A DNA stretch of 20,661 nt from Pseudomonadales bacterium (GTDB taxonomy: Bacteria > Pseudomonadota > Gammaproteobacteria > Steroidobacterales > Steroidobacteraceae): assembly GCA_020442965.1 (NCBI GenBank), contig JAGRJB010000195.1:1-20661 (forward strand), written 5' to 3'. Of the stretch, positions 10,519 to 17,551 are shown piece after piece. Numbering within the stretch: the stretch's first letter is position 1; each line of letters starts with the position of its first letter. A model generated the notes under the pieces. The model was not told the DNA's origin. It saw only the letters and a list, made by a program, of their open reading frames with translations, and made no database searches. The position numbers were made by a program, and so were the translations under genes.

Positions 10519-10548
10519 GCAATTCCGCACACCTCGGGGTGAATTCAT
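10501..10548 (-). CDS. trpL: trp leader peptide with tandem Trp codons
   Basis: The minus strand from 10548 encodes a 15-residue peptide, MNSPRGVRNCWWRHS, ending in TGA at 10503-10501. Two adjacent TGG codons (10518-10513) sit four codons before the stop, as in enteric TrpL peptides, where WWR is followed within two residues by the end. The peptide lies 173 nt upstream of trpE and immediately upstream of a set of alternative hairpins ending in a U-tract. In the attenuation mechanism, stalling at the Trp codons when charged tRNA-Trp is scarce favours the antiterminator. No Shine-Dalgarno is seen before the ATG. The best promoter places the transcript start on the ATG itself, so translation may be leaderless. 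Confidence 0.85.
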   Translation of the reverse strand: MNSPRGVRNCWWRHS

Positions 10549-10554
10549 GGGACG

Positions 10555-10584
10555 AGTATCACTGCCGCGGACCCATGCCGTCAA
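10555..10584 (-). promoter_or_regulatory. Candidate sigma70 promoter of the trp operon
   Basis: The minus strand shows TTGACG (10584-10579, 5/6 match to the -35 consensus), an 18-bp spacer and GATACT (10560-10555, 4/6 match to -10). The expected start, about 7 nt downstream, is 10548, the A of the trpL ATG. It lies 57 bp beyond the stop of the upstream DUF1501 gene. I saw no terminator for that gene and no obvious TrpR-type operator. Confidence 0.6.
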
Positions 10585-10641
10585 GCCAGCCGCCGCTCGG
10601 CCGCCCGGCCCGTGACGGCCAGCGCACGCCAACGCGGTGTG

Positions 10642-11901
10642 TCAGGCGATCAGACCCAAAGCAGGAGACGCAGCAGCAAAGCCTGGAAACAGGGTGGCCG
10701 CATCGCTCCCCGGGTGCAGCCTGGTCATGATCTCGGCGACGACCGCACGGTAGTCAGTCGTAACCGCGAGGTCGCCCTCGTCCAGCTGGTCAGGCGCGAG
10801 GCCCGGCCACTGCCCGTAGAGCTTGCCGCCTTGCACTGGACCGCCGAGCAACATCATGACATTGCCGTGACCATGATCCGTGCCGCCCGAATTGTTAGAC
10901 TTGAGACGACGGCCAAACTCGCTGACGGTGACGATGACGAGCCGCGACTGAAAATCCTGCATGTCGGACCAGAACGCCGCCAGTGCGGTCGACAACGCTG
11001 CAACTCGTGACCGGAAACGCCATTCCTGGCCATCGTGATGATCCCAATCGCCGAAATCCACGGTCGCCAGCTGTAACCCGACATCCAGCTTGGCAAGCTG
11101 CGCGACCGCCTGCAGGGCGCCGGAAAGTTCCCCGGCCGGCCAATCGGCAGGATAGCTCACGCCGGCGCGAGGTTGGTAGGGCACGCGCGCGCCGTTGGCC
11201 GCGCGTGGGATCTTCTGCTCGAAGACATCGGCCGTGTTCAACATCCGGCGCATCGCCGTGCTCACCGGATCGGCCCCGGCAAAGCTGCCATTCAGAATCT
11301 TCATTTGATACGGCCGCAGATAGTCGTCGACCCACAACCTGAAATCGTTCGGATTGGAGACGGACGGCGTCTGCTCGGCGCCGAGAAACAGCGCGGGCAG
11401 GCCGGAGCCGATTGCTGCCGATTTGAAGCCGTCGTCAGCGCCCCCCAGACCGGACAGGTAGCGAGTAAGCCAGCCCGTGCGCAGCGGCGCCGCGCGATCG
11501 GTCACACCGCGCTCCATCATATCCATCGCATCGAAGTGACTACGCGACGGATTCATGAGGCCGGTAGCGTGCACAAACGCCAGCGACCGCGACTGATACA
11601 GCTCGCGCAGTGCAACCGTCGCAGCGTGTGCACGAAAGTCCAGTCCGGACTGGCTGGCCACCGACCAGCCAGCTGTAGCGCCGGAATCCGCAACGCGCAG
11701 GGTCGTGGGTCGTTGGGCAATATAGTTAGTGTCATTGACCGGGGCTACGAAGTGCAGGCCATCCATGCCGCCACGCAGTGACAGGACAAGCAGGATGGGC
11801 GCGTTGTTGGCTTGCTGACCGAACGCGACACGTGTCAGGCCCGCGGCCGCGGCGGCGCCGGCAATCGTGCTGGCGGCGAGGAAATCTCTTCTCGTGAGCA
11901 T
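10642..11901 (-). CDS. DUF1501 family secreted protein with Tat signal
   Basis: A 419-residue protein of the DUF1501 family, which is distantly related to the alkaline phosphatase/sulfatase fold. Its biochemical role is not established. The N-terminus MLTRRDFLAASTIAGAAAAAGL is a twin-arginine (Tat) signal with an Ala-rich hydrophobic stretch, so export of the folded protein to the periplasm is expected. LVLSLRGGMDGLHFVAPV begins the mature domain, and VSEFGRR...N..GGTDHGHG (GTDHGHG at 340-346) near the C-terminus is the conserved His/Asp-rich motif, possibly metal-binding. The start at 11901 is supported by AAGGAGAG about 6 nt upstream. The gene follows the DUF1800 gene after 50 bp, the usual DUF1800-DUF1501 order. 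Confidence 0.9.
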   Translation of the reverse strand: MLTRRDFLAASTIAGAAAAAGLTRVAFGQQANNAPILLVLSLRGGMDGLHFVAPVNDTNYIAQRPTTLRVADSGATAGWSVASQSGLDFRAHAATVALRELYQSRSLAFVHATGLMNPSRSHFDAMDMMERGVTDRAAPLRTGWLTRYLSGLGGADDGFKSAAIGSGLPALFLGAEQTPSVSNPNDFRLWVDDYLRPYQMKILNGSFAGADPVSTAMRRMLNTADVFEQKIPRAANGARVPYQPRAGVSYPADWPAGELSGALQAVAQLAKLDVGLQLATVDFGDWDHHDGQEWRFRSRVAALSTALAAFWSDMQDFQSRLVIVTVSEFGRRLKSNNSGGTDHGHGNVMMLLGGPVQGGKLYGQWPGLAPDQLDEGDLAVTTDYRAVVAEIMTRLHPGSDAATLFPGFAAASPALGLIA

Positions 11902-11951
11902 GAGCGCTCTCCTTGGAAAAACTGTTCGTGACCAACGCTGACGACGTTCGC

Positions 11952-13931
11952 TCAGCGGTACTGGAAGTCAGCCAGCATCGCAATCGACGCGATCGTCAGA
12001 CGCATGCGATAACTGACCCAGTCGGCTTCACCGGCAGGTGGGAGATCCGGTGACTTGCCATTGGGCAGCAACGCGTACAGATCGTCACGCATTCCTTGTG
12101 GCGGCGGCACGGGCATCATTCGTGACAACCATTCGTCTACCAACTGGCGACTCGTCCGACCATTGATCGCGATCGTCGCGTCAGGATCGAATGTCATGAA
12201 CGAGGTGTCCTTGTTGGCGATCGCTTGAGCCGCGTTCCAGCGCGCCAGCAGACTGCTGGCGCCGAGCCAGGCACCGGCAACGTCTGGATGACCGGTGGGA
12301 GCCGGCCAGCCGAATTGGCGATAGTTCTGCGTTTCCATCAGCCAGAACAGATAGCCGTCAGGCTTTACCTCCGCGTCGATTGCACGCATCTGTGCAGCTG
12401 CGGCCTCGAACGGGCGCCGAGCCTTGCGGACGCTGCCATCGAGCGTCGCACCGGCATCGAAGATGGCTCTGACGACCGACGCGATCTGCGTCGGACTCTC
12501 GCGCGCCGCGAGCCAAGCCGTGACCGCCGCACTCACCACGGCTGCCGGTGGTTCATCCGCGAGCAGACGACGCGCGAGCTTGGTGCACAAGTGCTGAGCC
12601 GTGCCCGGATGCTTGGCGAGAATATCGAGCACCTGTCGACCGTCCGCCAGATCAGGCTGGTCGGCGGCGATCGTCTGACCAAGCACCGTTTTCGTGGTCT
12701 TGTCGTGCCAGTTTGGCTTGTAGAGAAACTGCCCGGTGTCGGGTAACTCGGTGTTATCAGGCCCGGACCAGGCGCCGTTCGCGACGGTCCAACCGGTGAA
12801 CGCACGCGCGACTTCCCGCACGTCGGCATCCAGATAGCCGGTCGCGACACCGTCCGCATTGCGCGGTACGTCAGCGGGCGAGGCGTAGCGCTCGGCGAGA
12901 TAGTTGGGAGCGCCCAGCGTGTGCAACTCCAGCAACTCGCGCGCGTAGTTCTCGTTGGCTGGGCTCAGATAGTTAGAGGCATTGTCAAGGTAGAACAGCA
13001 TACAGGGATGACGCGCAATGGCTTCGATGAAGCTGCGGAAATTCCCGAAGGCGTTCTGTCTGATGAGCGCGTCGTAGGTGGGGAACAGAACGGCGATTTC
13101 TTCGTCCGATTCCGCCACCACGTGAAAATGGTTGTGCCAGAACTCGGCCATCAGTTCGCGCAATTGCTGTGGCGAGTGCACCGCGCGAATCCACGTGGCA
13201 ACGCGCACCTCCATCACCGGCCGCATCTTCTCTTCCCAAGGTACGTTGTCGCGGTTCTCGAGAATGCTCCACAGTTGTGAGGCACTCTTATTGAGGGCGG
13301 TCAGCCCGCGGTTTTCGTTGACGGCGGGCCAACGCGCGTCCGCGCCGTACTCGATGCGCAGACGCGCATTGCTCAGACGCGTCTGGGTCGCTGCGTCGTC
13401 ACCCGCCGGAACTGCGCGCTGCTCGTCAAACCATGCGCTCGCGCCCATCGCCTGAACGCGCGCGAGATCGGCTTTGCTTGCGCCATAGGCGTAGCGGTTC
13501 AAGGTACGCCACGGGTCCGCGACAAACGGTTGCTGCTCGGGCGGCGTGGGGCTCGGTGCCGGGGGTGTCGGCGCGGGTGGTGTTGGAGCTGGCGGCGTGG
13601 GCGCCGGGGGTGTCGGCGCGGGTGGTGTCGGAGCTGGCGGCATGGGGCTCGGTGCCGGCGGCGTCGGCATCACCGAGGGCGGCATCGTGCCTGGAGGCAT
13701 CGCGCCGGGCGGCGCACCTGCTGGCGGCGTTACGCTAACGACTTCGGCGGCTGATCCTCCGGTGGAGGTTTCGCCGCAGGCCGCCAGAGCTGCTGCGCTG
13801 AGCACAGCCAGGCCAATGCCACCGGCGCCTCTTTGGTGTTCAGTCAATCGCGCTGGCTCGCTAGCATCGTCGCGATACCCGTCAACGGGGTTGTCCAAGT
13901 CGTTAGCGTTGATGGTGCCGTCAGATGCCAT
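11952..13931 (-). CDS. DUF1800 family protein with lipobox-like N-terminus and Pro-rich repeats
   Basis: A 659-residue DUF1800 protein of unknown biochemical function. The ATG at 13931 is chosen because GGGAGGT lies 6 nt upstream; a start at 14018 is possible in frame but has no such support. After an unusual acidic N-region of about 37 residues comes a hydrophobic stretch GGIGLAVLSAAALAAC ending in a lipobox-like LAAC (C52). A long Pro/Ala/Thr linker of repeated PPAPT units follows (about 69-131). The DUF1800 domain starts near 138 (DPWRTLNRYAYGAS) with family motifs FWHNHFHV (264-271) and NENYARELLELHTLG (326-340). The linker is encoded by tandem DNA repeats. It probably functions with the exported DUF1501 protein encoded next. 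Confidence 0.9.
   Translation of the reverse strand: MASDGTINANDLDNPVDGYRDDASEPARLTEHQRGAGGIGLAVLSAAALAACGETSTGGSAAEVVSVTPPAGAPPGAMPPGTMPPSVMPTPPAPSPMPPAPTPPAPTPPAPTPPAPTPPAPTPPAPSPTPPEQQPFVADPWRTLNRYAYGASKADLARVQAMGASAWFDEQRAVPAGDDAATQTRLSNARLRIEYGADARWPAVNENRGLTALNKSASQLWSILENRDNVPWEEKMRPVMEVRVATWIRAVHSPQQLRELMAEFWHNHFHVVAESDEEIAVLFPTYDALIRQNAFGNFRSFIEAIARHPCMLFYLDNASNYLSPANENYARELLELHTLGAPNYLAERYASPADVPRNADGVATGYLDADVREVARAFTGWTVANGAWSGPDNTELPDTGQFLYKPNWHDKTTKTVLGQTIAADQPDLADGRQVLDILAKHPGTAQHLCTKLARRLLADEPPAAVVSAAVTAWLAARESPTQIASVVRAIFDAGATLDGSVRKARRPFEAAAAQMRAIDAEVKPDGYLFWLMETQNYRQFGWPAPTGHPDVAGAWLGASSLLARWNAAQAIANKDTSFMTFDPDATIAINGRTSRQLVDEWLSRMMPVPPPQGMRDDLYALLPNGKSPDLPPAGEADWVSYRMRLTIASIAMLADFQYR
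13546..13680 (-). repeat. Tandem 15/45-bp repeats encoding the (PPAPT)n linker of the DUF1800 protein
   Basis: A GC-rich tandem array with a 15-bp basic period inside the DUF1800 gene. Two successive 45-bp units (13558-13602 and 13603-13647) differ at only three positions, which suggests recent unit duplication. Each 15-bp unit adds one PPAPT-like pentapeptide. Because 15 and 45 are multiples of three, copy-number changes would preserve the frame and alter only linker length. Confidence 0.85.
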
Positions 13932-14337
13932 AGCGATACCTCCCGGTGCTTGCCCGGCCAATATGCACCATGCACCACTGTCTGCGGAACCCACCTGAGC
14001 GTCGTGTGCAGCCGACATGGATTGTTCGCTGCAGCGAGAACGCTCGATTGTTAGTATGACTGTCGGCTGGCACCGACTGATGATGTTAAATGGTTCGTGC
14101 GCGTGCAGTAGAATTCCGCGACTCGAGCGATAGATCCGCGACTGCCACGCGTTGCTCGGCAGCGATTGAGCCTGATTCCCGGCGCTCCGCTAGTGAGCCA
14201 GGCGGAGCGGATGATCGCAGCACGTTCGATAACGCAACACGTGCAAGCATCAGGAAACATTGCGGCTGCGCAGCATGCCACGTTGTAGAATCAGCGCGAA
14301 GGCGCGGCCACTCGGCAGACGCCGACGGGAGCAAGAC
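13932..14337. other. Divergent intergenic region between the DUF1800 and HerA-like genes
   Basis: This 406-bp stretch contains no convincing gene. It holds the GGGAGGT ribosome-binding site of the DUF1800 gene (minus strand, just right of 13931) and GGGAG (plus strand, about 14327-14331) for the ATPase gene. On the plus strand TTAAAT-N17-TAGAAT (14086-14114) is a weak promoter candidate, and a second TAGAAT lies at 14286-14291 without a good -35. A short inverted repeat, GTCGG...CCGAC (14062-14077), lies near the middle. No rho-independent terminator or RNA gene was recognised. Confidence 0.6.
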
Positions 14338-16776
14338 ATGGCTGTGGACTACGAAAAACTGGGCGTGTTCTATCTCGGCAAGGAATTCAACGCCGAATCG
14401 AACCAATTGCGGGACGAGCTGGTTCTCTATGACTCCAAGGATCTGACGACACACGCGGTCTGCGTGGGCATGACCGGCAGCGGCAAGACCGGGCTTTGTC
14501 TTTCCTTGCTGGAGGAAGCGGCGATCGACGGCGTGCCCGCCATCTGCATCGACCCGAAGGGTGATCTCGGCAATCTGCTGCTCGCCTTCCCGGATCTGAC
14601 GGCACAAAATTTTCGACCGTGGGTCGATCCGACCGAGGCACAACGGCGAGGCGTCTCGTTGGATGCGTTAGCGCAGCAGACGGCTGACAACTGGCGCAAG
14701 GGTCTCGCCGACTGGCAGCAACAACCAGAGCGGATCGCCCGCTTCCGCGATGCGACCGATGTCACCATCTACACGCCCGGGGCGGAGACGGGCCTGCCAT
14801 TGTCCGTCCTGCGCTCGTTCGCCGCACCGCCACCCGAGCAGTTGGCGGATGGCGGTGCACTACGAGATCGGATCGGCGCAGTCGTTGCCGGACTGCTGAG
14901 CCTGCTGGGTGTCGATGCCGATCCGCTGACGAGCCGGGAACACATTCTGCTCGCCAGCATCATCGAGACTGCCTGGCGCGCAGGCACGACGCTCGACATC
15001 GCGAGCCTCATCAACGCGGTACAAAAACCGGCCTTCGATCGGGTGGGTGCGTTCGATCTCGAAACTTTCTATCCCGCCAAAGACCGTCTCAAACTTGCCA
15101 TGCAGATCAACAATCTGCTCGCTTCACCGGGTTTCGCCACGTGGCTGACAGGCGAGCCGCTCGACGCACAGCGACTGCTGTTCACGCCGGCCGGCAAGCC
15201 GCGCATCTCGATCATTTCAATCGCACATCTTTCCGATAGCGAACGTATGTTCGTCGTCACGCTCGTGCTGAACGAAATCATCACCTGGATGCGAACGCAG
15301 ACCGGCACGTCGTCGTTGCGTGCGATCTTGTACATGGATGAGATCTTCGGTTATTTCCCGCCCACGGCGAATCCGCCGAGCAAGCAGCCGATGCTGACTT
15401 TGCTCAAACAGGCGCGGGCATTCGGGCTGGGCTGCGTCCTGGCGACGCAGAATCCGGTCGATCTCGACTACAAGGGTCTCGCCAACTGCGGTACCTGGCT
15501 GATTGGTCGTCTGCAAACCGAGCGCGACAAACTACGTTTGCTCGATGGCCTGGAGAGTGCTCTGGCGGGCGCGGCTCTCGAGCGCAGTGAGTTGGACAAG
15601 ATGATGTCGAGTCTGACGCAGCGCGTGTTCTTGCTGCGCAACGTGCACGAAAATGCACCCATCCTGATGAAGAGTCGTTGGGCGCTTTCTTACCTGCGTG
15701 GCCCGCTGACTGGCACCGAAATCAGCCGTTTGATGGCACCGCGAAGAAGTGCACTAGCGAGCAGCTCGACCACGAACACGGTCGGTACTGCGCCACAGCC
15801 CTCGAACGCCCCCGCGATCCCTGCCGCAGCGACACGCCCGAGCATCGCCGGCGACGTGACCGAGTACTTCCTGCCGTCCAATGTGAGCGGGGGCCCGATC
15901 AACTATCGACCGATGGTACTGGGCTCCGCCAAACTGCACTTCATCGATAGCAAACTGAAGCTCGACCAGTGGCAGACTACTTGCTACCTCGCGCCGCTCG
16001 GTGACGATGGCAAGCGGGTGCTGTGGGAAGAAGCGCTGGTGAATGCCGATTTCAGGTCGCGCCTGCTTGGTTCGCCAAGCGACGGTACCGCTGGCTATGA
16101 TGACTTGCCGGGCGCCGCGATGCGCGCCGCGGCGTATCAAGCGTTCGGCAAACAACTGGCTGCCTTTCTGTACGAACGGCAGCGCGCACAACTCTGGGTT
16201 GCCGATAGCCTCAAAATGACATCCTTGCCTGGAGAAGCCGAGGGTGACTTTCGTGCGCGGCTCGCCCATGCCGCGCGTGAACAGCGCGACGACGCAGTCG
16301 AAGTCCTGCGCGGCAAGTACGCGCAGAAGATTCAAAGACTCCAGGATCAGGTGCGGCGTGCCGCGGACAAACATGTCCGCGAGCAGAGCCAGTTGTCGTC
16401 GCAGCGGCTGCAGACCGTGGTTTCCATCGGAACAACGGTGCTCGGCGCGCTCTTTGGTCGCAAGGCTATTTCTGCCACCAGTGTCGGACGAGCCGCCACC
16501 GCGATCAACAAGGCCAAACGAATTGGTAGCGAGCAACAGGATGTCGCGCAGGCAGAGGAAAGTCTCGATGTGCTGCAGCAACGGCTGACGGCGATGCAGC
16601 AGGAATGTGAGGCGGAAATCGCCACCTTGACACAGTCGCTCGATCCTGCGGCGATCGTGCTCACAGAAACAGCAGTGACCCCGCGCAAATCGGATCTCGC
16701 GATCGGTGAAGTAGCTCTGGTCTGGACACCCTGGCGCACGGGCGCGGACGGTTTCCCGATCAAGGCGTTCGACTGA
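14338..16776 (+). CDS. HerA/FtsK-like P-loop ATPase with coiled-coil and Gly-rich hydrophobic C-terminus
   Basis: An 812-residue protein of the HerA/DUF87-like ATPase group. The nucleotide-binding core has Walker A GMTGSGKT (44-51), an IDPKGDLGNLL segment (71-81) typical of HerA/VirB4/FtsK relatives, Walker B ILYMDE (330-335) and an ATQNPVDLDYKGLANCGT sensor region (369-386). The core should form an oligomeric motor. The C-terminal half has a LPSNVSGGPINYRP segment, then a charged coiled coil (about 650-690), a small hydrophobic Gly/Ala stretch (about 694-722, TTVLGALFGRKAISATSVGR) and another coiled coil. The substrate is unknown, and a DNA-translocase role is inferred from the core only. 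The start at 14338 has GGGAG 7 nt upstream; an upstream in-frame start at 14260 lacks support. yajQ follows 26 bp downstream. Confidence 0.88.
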   Translation: MAVDYEKLGVFYLGKEFNAESNQLRDELVLYDSKDLTTHAVCVGMTGSGKTGLCLSLLEEAAIDGVPAICIDPKGDLGNLLLAFPDLTAQNFRPWVDPTEAQRRGVSLDALAQQTADNWRKGLADWQQQPERIARFRDATDVTIYTPGAETGLPLSVLRSFAAPPPEQLADGGALRDRIGAVVAGLLSLLGVDADPLTSREHILLASIIETAWRAGTTLDIASLINAVQKPAFDRVGAFDLETFYPAKDRLKLAMQINNLLASPGFATWLTGEPLDAQRLLFTPAGKPRISIISIAHLSDSERMFVVTLVLNEIITWMRTQTGTSSLRAILYMDEIFGYFPPTANPPSKQPMLTLLKQARAFGLGCVLATQNPVDLDYKGLANCGTWLIGRLQTERDKLRLLDGLESALAGAALERSELDKMMSSLTQRVFLLRNVHENAPILMKSRWALSYLRGPLTGTEISRLMAPRRSALASSSTTNTVGTAPQPSNAPAIPAAATRPSIAGDVTEYFLPSNVSGGPINYRPMVLGSAKLHFIDSKLKLDQWQTTCYLAPLGDDGKRVLWEEALVNADFRSRLLGSPSDGTAGYDDLPGAAMRAAAYQAFGKQLAAFLYERQRAQLWVADSLKMTSLPGEAEGDFRARLAHAAREQRDDAVEVLRGKYAQKIQRLQDQVRRAADKHVREQSQLSSQRLQTVVSIGTTVLGALFGRKAISATSVGRAATAINKAKRIGSEQQDVAQAEESLDVLQQRLTAMQQECEAEIATLTQSLDPAAIVLTETAVTPRKSDLAIGEVALVWTPWRTGADGFPIKAFD

Positions 16777-16802
16777 CCGCTGGCAAGTAGGGAGCGCCAT
16801 AA

Positions 16803-17285
16803 ATGCCATCTTTCGATATCGTTTCGGAGCTCAACTCGCACGAATGCGCCAATGCGGTCGATCAGGCCAATCGTGAACTGGCGCAGCGTTTCGACTTCAA
16901 GGACAGCGGGGCGACGTTCGCATTGCAAGATGCCGTCATCTCACTCGAGGCGCCGGCCGAATATCAGCTCAAACAGATGCTGGATATACTAACTACGCGG
17001 CTCGCCAAACGCGGGCTCGATCCCAAATGCATGGAAGTAGAAGATGCGCACAGCAATCTGGCGCGTGCGCGTCAACAAGTGACGCTGCGGCATGGAATCG
17101 ATGGCGAATCGGGCAGGAAGATCACCCGCCTGATCAAAGATGCGAAGCTGAAAGTCCAGGCCACGATTCAAGGCGACAAGGTACGCGTGACCGGTAAGAA
17201 GCGCGACGACCTGCAGGAGGCGATCCAGTTGTTGCGCAAGACCGATTTCGATCGGCCGCTGCAATTCGAGAACTTCCGCGACTAG
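16803..17285 (+). CDS. yajQ: YajQ-family nucleotide-binding protein
   Basis: A 160-residue cytoplasmic YajQ protein matching the family from end to end: MPSFDIVSELN at the start, ANAVDQANRELAQRFDFKDS, LDILTTRLAKRGLD, IKDAKLKVQATIQGDKVRVTGKKRDDLQ and the invariant FENFRD ending. In Xanthomonas, Stenotrophomonas and Pseudomonas, homologues bind cyclic di-GMP and influence virulence and biofilm genes; whether this one does is inference. GGGAG lies about 8 nt before the ATG. It may be co-transcribed with the HerA-like ATPase. It converges with the feo operon with an 11-bp gap. Confidence 0.96.
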   Translation: MPSFDIVSELNSHECANAVDQANRELAQRFDFKDSGATFALQDAVISLEAPAEYQLKQMLDILTTRLAKRGLDPKCMEVEDAHSNLARARQQVTLRHGIDGESGRKITRLIKDAKLKVQATIQGDKVRVTGKKRDDLQEAIQLLRKTDFDRPLQFENFRD

Positions 17286-17287
17286 CC

Positions 17288-17308
17288 GCCACCGCGCTAG
17301 CGCGGCGG
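17288..17308. terminator. GC-rich palindrome at the convergent yajQ / feo junction
   Basis: A perfect 14-bp palindrome, CCGCGCTAGCGCGG (17292-17305), is extended by flanking CC/GG after one mismatch, giving a strong hairpin on either strand. It spans the gap between the yajQ stop and the stop of the small feo-operon gene, overlapping the latter's last codons. No T-tract follows on either side, so intrinsic termination is not assured. It may instead block converging polymerases or protect 3' ends. Confidence 0.45.
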
Positions 17309-17551
17309 ACTACCCGGCTTGTGCGCGGCGCAATCGCCGCAACTGCCCGCGCTCTTCGCGGCTGTTCGCCGCAGCATTGGCTCGATCACAAGGCGCCGCG
17401 ATCCGGCTAACCACTGGCGCGTCTGCGCCGCGCGATCCAGAGCGATCAACACCCGCAGCAGGCGCGCCGCAGGCAGTAGCGCCCACGCGGCATAGAGTGC
17501 CGCGCTGATGACGAGCAAGGCCACAACAACGTCTTGCAGCGCCGTAATCAC
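17297..17551 (-). CDS. FeoB-associated small Cys-containing membrane protein (FeoC-like / DUF6587-like)
   Basis: An 84-residue protein that starts at a GTG overlapping the feoB stop (GTGA), with a 6-G tract just upstream serving as ribosome-binding site. It begins VITALQDVVVALLVISAALYAAWALLPAARLL, a single predicted transmembrane helix, then a basic, Arg-rich cytoplasmic-type region and a C-terminal CGDC motif. This matches the pattern of the small FeoB-associated Cys-rich membrane proteins found at the end of feoAB operons, which are thought to assist Fe(II) transport. The long open frame upstream of the GTG lies inside feoB and is not part of the gene. Confidence 0.8.
   Translation of the reverse strand: MITALQDVVVALLVISAALYAAWALLPAARLLRVLIALDRAAQTRQWLAGSRRLVIEPMLRRTAAKSAGSCGDCAAHKPGSPPR

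Noticed and set aside
13546..13998. Long plus-strand ORF encoding Gly-rich GAGGV repeats
   Set aside because: It is the antisense reading of the PPAPT repeats of the DUF1800 gene, which has clear domain motifs and a Shine-Dalgarno on the minus strand.
14051..14281. Possible small gene in the DUF1800/HerA divergent gap
   Set aside because: The open frames there are short, have no ribosome-binding site or recognisable motif, and overlap likely promoter DNA.
15754..16809. 351-codon minus-strand ORF antisense to the HerA-like ATPase
   Set aside because: No family motif is recognisable and it lies wholly within a well-supported gene. Long antisense frames are expected at this GC content.
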